This document shows positions 1 to 4,797 of a DNA stretch of 5,323 bases, one piece after another. Source of the DNA: Candidatus Woesearchaeota archaeon (GTDB lineage: Archaea; Nanobdellota; Nanobdellia; UBA10117); contig JAHFKX010000061.1 of NCBI GenBank assembly GCA_023245115.1, positions 1 through 5,323 on the forward strand, read 5' to 3'. Under the pieces are notes generated by a model, which saw only the letters and a program-made list of their open reading frames with translations, was not told the origin of the DNA and searched no databases. The stretch's first letter is position 1. The number at the start of each line of letters is the position of its first letter. Made by a program: the position numbers and the translations under genes.

Positions 1-324
1 GAAATTATTTTCTGTAACCCCACCAGTTACAGTTCCGTCTATTTTACCATCGCCATTGAGATCTGCTTTGAGAACTTTTTTACAGTAACTAGATTTCTGA
101 AAAAGAACTTCGCTTGGCGAATTAAGGGCTTGTGCACACAGTGACTGGCAGGCCGCGCGATCAGCATCAACATTGCCTGCGCCACCACTAGTTACCTTTG
201 CTCCAGCGCCGAACACTTTCTGAAATCCACCCGTTACAAATAACGCAACTACTACTAACGTTAATATAACTAATATTGCTATCGCGATCGTAGTTAATGG
301 CAATCCTTGTGCTCGCTTATCCAT
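1..324 (-). CDS. Type IV pilin-like protein D (class III signal peptide), C-terminus cut by window edge
   Basis: The first 108 codons, beginning MDKRAQGLPL, are open to the window edge. Residues 4-7 (RAQG) form a class III prepilin signal, followed by one aliphatic helix (about 8-31) that would pack into a filament core after prepilin peptidase cleavage. A Gly-rich linker follows, then CxxxC (C59, C63), a YC motif (C81) and DLNGDG at 88-93, a dockerin/EF-hand-like calcium loop. The CW motif and last cysteines expected from the paralogs lie beyond the edge. The ATG overlaps the previous pilin's stop by 8 nt and has GGAGAT 7 nt upstream, which fixes the start. It is the sister of pilin C, sharing GLPLTTIAIA. 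That it is a secreted filament or cell-surface subunit is inferred from family knowledge; major versus minor pilin cannot be told. Confidence 0.88.
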   Translation of the reverse strand, partial: MDKRAQGLPLTTIAIAILVILTLVVVALFVTGGFQKVFGAGAKVTSGGAGNVDADRAACQSLCAQALNSPSEVLFQKSSYCKKVLKADLNGDGKIDGTVTGGVTENNF

Positions 325-757
325 TTACACAATCTCCGTAAGGCGTGGCACCGCCGGCATTTGGCCAAGTATAGCTCCCAACTATCACGTCGGAAGTAAG
401 TGTACCAGAACACGAAACGCCGATTTTGTCGCTCCAGCAGCGCACATCCTTTTCATTAGCATCGGTGAGATCGCCATCGCCATCTAAATCATATGCCATA
501 GTTTTTTTGCAGTAAGAACCCTTTGCAAATGTTGCCTTATCTGGCAGTTGAAGTGCAGATGAACACAGTGAATTGCAGGCTGCCTGATCTGCGCCAACAT
601 CGCCGCCACCTGACGAAACAAGCTTGCCTGCCACTCCGAATAGTTTACCAAAGGAACCAGTCGCAAATAAAATGACAATAACTAAGGTTAAAATAACAAG
701 AACTGCTATTGCAATTGTTGTCAACGGCAATCCTTGAGCTTTAGTATTGAATTTCAT
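317..757 (-). CDS. Type IV pilin-like protein C with DxDxDG loop
   Basis: A 146-aa protein starting MKFNTKAQGL. KAQG (6-9) is the class III signal, and a single hydrophobic helix spans about 10-32. The globular part has CxxxC (C61, C65), YC (C83), DLDGDG at 90-95 continuing with acidic residues to E102, then CW (C107), C116 and C143: six cysteines, consistent with disulfides in an exported domain. The DxDxDG run is the clearest EF-hand/thrombospondin-3/dockerin-like calcium loop in the window. I chose ATG 757, 2 nt after the pilin B stop, over an in-frame GTG at 769 that would overlap pilin B; no strong ribosome site separates the two. It is most like pilin D. Membrane insertion, cleavage and assembly by the FlaJ/TadC-like platform upstream are inferred. 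Confidence 0.9.
   Translation of the reverse strand: MKFNTKAQGLPLTTIAIAVLVILTLVIVILFATGSFGKLFGVAGKLVSSGGGDVGADQAACNSLCSSALQLPDKATFAKGSYCKKTMAYDLDGDGDLTDANEKDVRCWSDKIGVSCSGTLTSDVIVGSYTWPNAGGATPYGDCVNG
332..337 (-). promoter_or_regulatory. Shine-Dalgarno site of pilin D
   Basis: GGAGAT on the minus strand sits 7 nt before the ATG at 324 and lies inside the coding end of pilin C. It supports internal re-initiation on a polycistronic pilin mRNA and decides the pilin D start. Confidence 0.6.
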
Positions 758-759
758 TC

Positions 760-1215
760 TTAAACGCACTGCTTTGAACCATCACAAGCTATGCCAACTG
801 CCGGCGGCGAACATGTCTTTGACGAGCCGTCTGGGAATGACACTTCTACTGAACAACCAACGTTTATCGCGGGATCCCAACAGTCCAAATTGAGCTCATT
901 CTTGCCAGCTGCGTTTGGATTTTCTATCTTGCCATTGTTATCGAGGTCAATCGAAAATTTCTTGCCGCAATACTGGCTTTTATCCCAATCTGCAATGCTC
1001 GAAACTGTCTGTATTCTATCACAAAAGGACTTGCACGTTGCACGCATGGCTTCTAAATCGCCACCGACAACTGCGCTGCTCTTGGAAATTTTTCCAAAGA
1101 CATTGCTTGTCCCGCCAACTGTAAATACTACTACCACAACTAAAACAAGTGCGGCAATGATCGCCAGAATAATTAAATTTATCGGGAGGCCTTGCGCCCG
1201 TTTATTTACGCGCAT
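760..1215 (-). CDS. Type IV pilin-like protein B with degenerate DxDxxG loop
   Basis: A 151-aa protein starting MRVNKRAQGL. RAQG (6-9) is the class III signal; residues 10-33 form one aliphatic helix. Eight cysteines follow: CxxxC (61, 65), YC (83), CW (112), then 121, 135, 144 and 150. DLDNNGKIE at 90-98 occupies the calcium-loop position, with N in place of one D. The start at 1215 is chosen over a longer frame opening at 1254, because GGGGTG lies 5 nt upstream and the signal peptide should be short; residues encoded above it would be an implausible leader. It overlaps the end of pilin A by 10 nt. It is the close paralog of pilin A (same helix, same GGTSNVFGKISKSSAVVGG linker, same cysteine order), with a 71-bp stretch identical at DNA level. 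It is inferred to be a filament subunit. Confidence 0.9.
   Translation of the reverse strand: MRVNKRAQGLPINLIILAIIAALVLVVVVVFTVGGTSNVFGKISKSSAVVGGDLEAMRATCKSFCDRIQTVSSIADWDKSQYCGKKFSIDLDNNGKIENPNAAGKNELNLDCWDPAINVGCSVEVSFPDGSSKTCSPPAVGIACDGSKQCV
1055..1125. repeat. 71-bp perfect direct repeat, copy 1 (in pilin B)
   Basis: Identical base for base to 1531-1601. It encodes the end of the hydrophobic helix and the Gly/Ser linker (FTVGGTSNVFGKISKSSA onward to GGD). Flanking codons of the two paralogs differ at most synonymous sites, so the identity ends abruptly. Direct comparison by eye. Confidence 0.95.
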
Positions 1216-1685
1216 TGTGGCACCCCGCAGGCCTGGCCGGCTACTGGTATGCATGTCTTTGTTGTGCCATCGGGATATACTATCTCACTCTGACAGTTTA
1301 CGCTGATTGCGGGATCCCAACAGTTCAGCCCGATTTCAAGCTGCTTTGCGGCGTTGTATTTTCCGCCGGCTGCTGTTACACCATTTTGGTCGAATGTGCC
1401 TGTCTTGCCATCTCTGTCTAAATCGACTGAGAATGTTCTTGCGCAATACTGGCTTTTTACCCAGTCATCTGTGCTTGACAGTGATTGTGCGCGATCGCAA
1501 AAAGATTTACATGTTGCGCGGACTGCTTCGAAATCGCCACCGACAACTGCGCTGCTCTTGGAAATTTTTCCAAAGACATTGCTTGTCCCGCCAACTGTAA
1601 AGGCGACAACAATTACTAAAACCAACGCGGCTACTATTGCTAAAATTATTAGGTTTATTGGCAAACCCTGTGCTTTTGTGGCCAT
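1206..1685 (-). CDS. Type IV pilin-like protein A, first of the pilin cluster
   Basis: A 159-aa protein starting MATKAQGLPI. KAQG (4-7) is the class III signal, and residues 8-31 form an aliphatic helix. The exported part has eight cysteines: CxxxC (59, 63), YC (81), CW (122), then 131, 145, 153 and 158. The loop DLDRDG at 88-93 matches the first part of an EF-hand/dockerin calcium loop. Between it and CW is a longer Gly/Ala/Asn insertion than in B or C. GAGGT 6 nt before the ATG fixes the start, and a strong archaeal promoter lies directly upstream, so A heads the pilin transcript. It is nearly collinear with pilin B. As the first and best-promoted gene it may encode a major subunit; that is inference. 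Confidence 0.92.
   Translation of the reverse strand: MATKAQGLPINLIILAIVAALVLVIVVAFTVGGTSNVFGKISKSSAVVGGDFEAVRATCKSFCDRAQSLSSTDDWVKSQYCARTFSVDLDRDGKTGTFDQNGVTAAGGKYNAAKQLEIGLNCWDPAISVNCQSEIVYPDGTTKTCIPVAGQACGVPQCA
1221..1226 (-). promoter_or_regulatory. Shine-Dalgarno site deciding the pilin B start
   Basis: GGGGTG on the minus strand lies 5 nt before the ATG at 1215, inside the 3' end of pilin A. It argues for the short pilin B leader rather than initiation at 1254. Confidence 0.6.
1531..1601. repeat. 71-bp perfect direct repeat, copy 2 (in pilin A)
   Basis: Partner of 1055-1125, offset 476 bp and in the same reading frame. It contains a 7-bp perfect inverted repeat with a 2-nt spacer at 1558-1573 (1082-1097 in the other copy). 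Confidence 0.95.
1558..1573. repeat. Short inverted repeat inside the duplicated block
   Basis: TTGGAAA and TTTCCAA arms flank a TT spacer. The same dyad is at 1082-1097. It could fold as a small mRNA hairpin or be a coding coincidence; no function can be assigned. Confidence 0.45.
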
Positions 1686-1691
1686 TTGATT

Positions 1692-1696
1692 ACCTC
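1692..1696 (-). promoter_or_regulatory. Shine-Dalgarno site of pilin A
   Basis: GAGGT on the minus strand, 6 nt before the ATG at 1685. It matches the archaeal anti-Shine-Dalgarno sequence and supports this start. Confidence 0.65.
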
Positions 1697-1716
1697 AAAT
1701 TAAACAGAGTACTGCC

Positions 1717-1733
1717 TATTTAAAAACCTTTGC
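1717..1733 (-). promoter_or_regulatory. Archaeal promoter (BRE + TATA box) of the pilin cluster
   Basis: On the minus strand GCAAAGG (BRE-like) is followed by TTTTTAAATA (TATA box). Using the usual 25-27 bp from box centre to start, transcription would begin near 1694-1697, giving a very short leader at or around the GAGGT site. The match is good but there is no expression evidence. It begins right after the microprotein stop, so pilins can be expressed independently of the machinery genes. Confidence 0.65.
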
Positions 1734-1847
1734 TTAATACATAATAGAAAAAAGTACGTATAGCATGATCGCAACCATCAGGCCAACAGCGATTGAATAA
1801 AGTATTATATCTTCGCTCAGCCATTTAATCAATCCCTCCGCAGCCAT
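1734..1847 (-). CDS. 37-aa single-span membrane microprotein
   Basis: An ATG-to-TAA frame encodes 37 residues starting MAAEGLIKWLSED, then one hydrophobic segment (about 14-36, rich in I, L, V, M with A/G) ending IMY. I recognise no family. It fills the space between the platform gene and the pilins, on the same strand, with a TATA-like box at a distance that would give a leaderless mRNA. There is no Shine-Dalgarno site. The amphipathic-looking start and single helix suggest a small integral membrane protein that could associate with the pilus platform or pilins. It lacks the KAQG signal, so it is not a standard prepilin. Short hydrophobic frames also occur by chance in A/T-rich DNA, hence moderate confidence. 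Confidence 0.5.
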   Translation of the reverse strand: MAAEGLIKWLSEDIILYSIAVGLMVAIMLYVLFSIMY

Positions 1848-1867
1848 AGTACTGTTATGTGCCCATG

Positions 1868-1884
1868 GTATTTAACTTATTCTA
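1868..1884 (-). promoter_or_regulatory. Possible leaderless promoter of the microprotein
   Basis: TTAAATAC on the minus strand (1875-1868), preceded by A-rich GAATAAG, is centred about 25 bp before the ATG at 1847. That is the spacing at which an archaeal transcript would start at the ATG itself. It lies just past, and slightly overlaps, the platform gene stop. Confidence 0.4.
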
Positions 1885-3978
1885 TTGCTCTGTGAATGTT
1901 ATACGCGTAACTGGTGCTACAAGCGCGTTAAATAATACCACGACGACCACTGATATTAGCGCGTAAAATAACGTTGCGAATATGAGATTCTTTGCAAGCA
2001 TAAAGCGCTTCTCCATCTCATCATGGCCATTAATTATTCCAGACAGAAGGAACGTCAACAAATATGTTATTTGTATTACGTACATGCCAACGATAATCTG
2101 AAATAAATATGGCGGAGTTGCGAACTTTGTCTGGAAAATATCCAGCAGGCCGGTCTGGCTAACTTGCGCAGTACTAGCATCCGCACCAGCACCGCCCGGC
2201 GCAATTGTTTGCAGTTGTGTGGAGAGATTTCGCAAAATTCCCACTGTTAAAGTGGCAAGACCAACAACAATACCCGATATAACTGGAACGAAAATTTTAA
2301 CTTGTGACTGCATCGCTGATACTGTATCAGCCAGCAAGTCCTTCAACCTTTCCGTGACTGAGTGCACAGTCTTCAGGTACGTTGAAATTGTTATTAAAGA
2401 ACGGCCCGCCACTTCTGGGCTTTTCTTTGCGCCTTCGACTAAAAGTGACATTGTGCTTTTAATAATACCTGATGGATACAGTGCAATCGCACCAAACCGC
2501 TCGTTAAATATTGCATCCTTTAGGCTTGCACCAAGCTTTGTTATATTATCAACGATAACACTAAAAAAGTTTGATATCTTGCTCTGCGGCATTGACTCTT
2601 CTAAATCTAAAATTGCCTGCTCTGGTGGCTTGTGCTCCTGCAGCCGCTCGCCAAGCTGGAAAATTGTTGCGGCAAACTCCTGTTCCATGTCCTCTACTTC
2701 GTGCTTAACTTTCATGAGCGGTGCGACAGACCAGTAATAGTAAAGGCCAACGCACAGGCCAACTAACATAACTACATAGATGCTTAAGAATAATATTGGC
2801 AGGCCATAAATTGCTGTTTCTAGTTTGTCCGGCGTTAGACTCGCAAGGCTGGCCGCATAAATAAAAACCGGAATCATGCCTGCGGCGAAAATTAATGCTG
2901 CCAAGACACGCGGCGAAATATTTATCTGCCTGCCGAAAATTATCGGTTTTGGCGCGCCGTACTGTTGCTGAATATATTTGTAAATGTCTGACTCATCAGA
3001 GCCGGCAGGCCTTGTTGACAAAACAGATGTTCCAATTCCATAAACCATGAGCGGTAGTATGATGTTGTAAAGCAAAATGATTTGCCAACTCTTGAAAGAC
3101 GCACCCATAAATGCGCCGATCATTGGCAGCATTACCATACCCATTACTGGCAGTACAATGCCGAGCATGTGCAGGGCTTCCATGGGCCCCTGGAGATTAT
3201 GGGCAAAGGTCAGCATGTTCTCCTGCGTGCCATCTAAAATTACAGTAACAGACTGATCTAGTAATTCCTTTTTCCTTTGCGGATCAGGCTCGAACAGTGA
3301 ACTAGTAATCAGGTTAACAGAATCTATAAATGAATTATCCCAGCCACGCCATGTTTCTGCATAGGCCACTAGGGCTTCCTGTGCGTTCTCATACGTTTTA
3401 AGTTCCAAATCCCACAGCATTTTCGTGAAGTCTAAAGATATTGGCGGCGGCATATGCTCTGCCACAAACTTCAGCGCGCGTTCAAGGTTTGGTGTGTGCT
3501 GCATGTAAATAACAGCATAAAGAACGGCAAGCACTAGTTGGTCGGATGCACGGGCCCGCCAGCTGGTCAAAATTTGCTTCGGCACTGTTGGCAGCAAGAA
3601 AAGAATTGCGAGACAGGCAAGCAGCCCAAACAACATAATAAATAGATTGAACAGAATAATACCTAACACGATAAAAACAGCAAGCAACACAAAAGTTACT
3701 AGATACGTAAGTGCATACACTCCTTCCGGCGTAACGTTCAAGTGAGCTAGCCGGATTGCCGGCGCCACTTTCTCTGCGTCTTTCGGTGTAACTGTAATTT
3801 TTAGAATCTGCGCAGATTTCTGGCAGAGCTTTTCATATAATTGCGTAATTGGCGGATACTGCTCAGCCTTGAAAATATCATATTCTCTTGAGTAAGGAAT
3901 ATCTTCGAATTTTTCGCCTAGGTCGAGCTGGCCCTCAATCCTTGTCCTGTACTTTTCAACTAAGGCTGCGTCGACCAT
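1882..3978 (-). CDS. FlaJ/TadC-like archaeal type IV pilus assembly platform, two T2SF domains
   Basis: A 698-aa polytopic membrane protein of the GspF/PilC/TadC/FlaJ class, which couples the cytoplasmic ATPase to pilin extraction from the membrane. By eye: cytosolic N-terminal region 1-85; membrane spans near 87-110 and 111-132; first T2SF cytosolic helical region about 143-265; spans near 269-291 and 298-318; a hydrophilic loop with DESDIYKYIQQQYG; spans near 354-378 and 389-415; second T2SF region about 425-560 (begins HEVEDMEQEFAATIFQLGER); spans near 562-583, 624-648 and 663-688. A Gly/Ala/Ser/Gln-rich loop (about 585-612) probably faces outside. The length and doubled T2SF domain fit archaeal FlaJ-type proteins rather than single-domain TadB or TadC. 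ATG 3978 is 17 nt after the RHH stop, so the two are probably co-transcribed; the upstream GGTAAG abuts the ATG and is a poor ribosome site. It is intact. The archaellum-type FlaJ is less likely because the neighbours are pilins without archaellum accessory genes. Confidence 0.93.
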   Translation of the reverse strand: MVDAALVEKYRTRIEGQLDLGEKFEDIPYSREYDIFKAEQYPPITQLYEKLCQKSAQILKITVTPKDAEKVAPAIRLAHLNVTPEGVYALTYLVTFVLLAVFIVLGIILFNLFIMLFGLLACLAILFLLPTVPKQILTSWRARASDQLVLAVLYAVIYMQHTPNLERALKFVAEHMPPPISLDFTKMLWDLELKTYENAQEALVAYAETWRGWDNSFIDSVNLITSSLFEPDPQRKKELLDQSVTVILDGTQENMLTFAHNLQGPMEALHMLGIVLPVMGMVMLPMIGAFMGASFKSWQIILLYNIILPLMVYGIGTSVLSTRPAGSDESDIYKYIQQQYGAPKPIIFGRQINISPRVLAALIFAAGMIPVFIYAASLASLTPDKLETAIYGLPILFLSIYVVMLVGLCVGLYYYWSVAPLMKVKHEVEDMEQEFAATIFQLGERLQEHKPPEQAILDLEESMPQSKISNFFSVIVDNITKLGASLKDAIFNERFGAIALYPSGIIKSTMSLLVEGAKKSPEVAGRSLITISTYLKTVHSVTERLKDLLADTVSAMQSQVKIFVPVISGIVVGLATLTVGILRNLSTQLQTIAPGGAGADASTAQVSQTGLLDIFQTKFATPPYLFQIIVGMYVIQITYLLTFLLSGIINGHDEMEKRFMLAKNLIFATLFYALISVVVVVLFNALVAPVTRITFTEQ

Positions 3979-3995
3979 CTTACCGCTTTATTATT

Positions 3996-4163
3996 TTAGC
4001 TTGCTCCCTTCTTTTTTATTTGCTTGATTTTCTCATGTACAGCTTCATTTACTAATGAAGATATTGTTGCGTAACGATATTTAAAATCCCTATTCGATAT
4101 TATTTTTACTATTTTTTCGTACAGCTCATTGTCCAGCTTAACTGCTGTTGCTTTCTTTGCCAT
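3996..4163 (-). CDS. 55-aa ribbon-helix-helix (CopG/MetJ-type) transcriptional regulator
   Basis: The frame encodes 55 residues starting MAKKATAVKLDNELYEKI. Its pattern is that of a minimal RHH protein: a short strand (about 4-10, TAVKL) that would form the intertwined DNA-contacting sheet of a dimer, helix 1 (about 11-22, NELYEKIVKIIS), a turn with basic and aromatic residues, and helix 2 (about 33-50, TISSLVNEAVHEKIKQIKK) with the usual T/S-x-S N-cap and basic tail. RHH proteins bind pairs of palindromic half-sites in tandem, and exactly such an array sits 1 nt before the start codon, so autoregulation is strongly suggested. The next gene, 17 nt on, is the pilus platform, making it the likely co-regulated target. 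An RHH antitoxin is the alternative; no recognisable toxin follows it. Confidence 0.82.
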   Translation of the reverse strand: MAKKATAVKLDNELYEKIVKIISNRDFKYRYATISSLVNEAVHEKIKQIKKKGAS

Positions 4164-4164
4164 G

Positions 4165-4199
4165 GTAACGTTTTGTTACTATTAGTAACTTTTGGTTAC
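4165..4199. promoter_or_regulatory. Tandem palindromic operator, likely RHH binding site
   Basis: Two perfect 15-bp palindromes of form GTAAC-N5-GTTAC lie at 4165-4179 and 4185-4199, separated by 5 bp. The four 5-bp half-sites start at 4165, 4175, 4185 and 4195, exactly one helical turn apart and so on one DNA face. The array fills the space between the TATA box and the RHH start codon, where a bound repressor would block transcription initiation. The palindromes are seen directly; RHH binding is inferred. Confidence 0.8.
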
Positions 4200-4214
4200 T
4201 TTTAAATGTTTTGC
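4200..4214 (-). promoter_or_regulatory. Archaeal promoter (BRE + TATA box) of the RHH-platform unit
   Basis: GCAAAA (BRE, 4214-4209) and CATTTAAAAG (TATA box, 4208-4199) on the minus strand follow directly on the GNAT stop. A start 25-27 bp downstream falls near 4176-4179, in the first-reached half of the operator region, leaving a leader of about 14 nt. Confidence 0.65.
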
Positions 4215-4795
4215 TACAGCCTTCTGGCCCAAATCGGCGCATAGCTAGCCGGATTTCGAAATTCAACAAAACCGTATGCCTTAAACAGCCTGCCCATGTT
4301 TCCGGGAATAGTCGTGCCTCCGGTTACAAACCGTATTCCTCTGGCCTTTAAATCGTCAAGTACATAGCACATAACCCTGCTGCCAACGCCGCGGCCTGAA
4401 AATCTGTTTAGGATTTTTATTCTACCAGCAGCATATAAATTTCTAAATGGAAAAAACTCATTTATCATCGCGAAAGTTTCTCCTGTCCTGATTCCTTCCT
4501 TGAGCAAAAACAACTCTTGGCGTGCAAGCGTGTGCAAACGCGCATCCGGCAAAAATTTTGTTTCGAATTTTATTAATAACACTTGCACGTAACCAAGCAG
4601 CTTTCTTTTGGTTATTTTTTGCACTTCTTTTACAAGCACGGGATCAGCGCCTTGGAAGAAACGTTCTTTCGGCGGCAGGAGTATAATTTCATAAACTATT
4701 TCTGTTTCGCCCGTTTGCCATAAATGCTCGGCTTTCTTAATTATTTCTATGTTTTCTTTTACCAATGCCTTAAGGTCATTATGAAAAATTGCCAT
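4214..4795 (-). CDS. GNAT-family N-acetyltransferase in the pilus operon
   Basis: A 193-aa soluble protein. Motif A of the GNAT fold is visible at 131-139 (RFSGRGVGS, matching the R/Q-x-x-G-x-G/A pyrophosphate-binding loop for acetyl-CoA), followed by a helix, strand (IRFVTGG) and motif B-like GNMGRLFKAYGF at 165-176. The N-terminal half (1-100) is charged and helical at first, then strand-like (IVYEIILL, LLGYVQVLLIKFE), as expected for the acceptor side. The substrate is unknown; the family acetylates amines of proteins, antibiotics, polyamines or tRNA-linked amino acids. It starts 2 nt after the ATPase stop, which suggests translational coupling and a pilus-related job such as modifying a pilus component or sugar donor; that is inference. 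No Shine-Dalgarno site is evident. A GNAT toxin paired with the downstream RHH protein is considered and thought unlikely. Confidence 0.8.
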   Translation of the reverse strand: MAIFHNDLKALVKENIEIIKKAEHLWQTGETEIVYEIILLPPKERFFQGADPVLVKEVQKITKRKLLGYVQVLLIKFETKFLPDARLHTLARQELFLLKEGIRTGETFAMINEFFPFRNLYAAGRIKILNRFSGRGVGSRVMCYVLDDLKARGIRFVTGGTTIPGNMGRLFKAYGFVEFRNPASYAPIWARRL

Positions 4796-4797
4796 GG

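Noticed and set aside
1215..1254. Longer pilin B start at 1254
   Set aside because: It would add 13 residues before the signal peptide and overlap pilin A far more; the ATG at 1215 has a GGGGTG ribosome site at proper spacing.
791..1306. 171-aa open frame on the plus strand opposite the pilins
   Set aside because: It is antisense to pilins A and B, which have clear signal peptides, conserved cysteines and paralogs. The plus-strand product shows no recognisable domain and neighbouring plus-strand frames repeat only because the DNA is duplicated.
1748..1753. T-run on the minus strand as a terminator before the pilin promoter
   Set aside because: Only six T residues, lying within the microprotein frame. 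Archaeal termination can use short T-runs, but this alone is not enough evidence.
1708..1853. AGTACT palindrome near both the microprotein start (1848-1853) and the pilin promoter (1708-1713)
   Set aside because: A shared 6-7 bp word at different distances from the two TATA boxes is easily due to chance.
2219..2737. 172-aa open frame on the plus strand inside the platform gene
   Set aside because: It is antisense to the second T2SF domain of a well-supported membrane protein. It is Cys/Ser/Lys-rich with no domain pattern, so a shadow frame.
3996..4795. GNAT toxin with RHH antitoxin (TacAT/AtaRT-like module)
   Set aside because: In those modules the RHH antitoxin normally comes first and directly overlaps the GNAT gene, with an extra toxin-neutralising tail. 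Here the order is reversed, a promoter and operator separate the genes, the RHH protein is minimal (55 aa), and both neighbours are pilus genes. Not excluded entirely.
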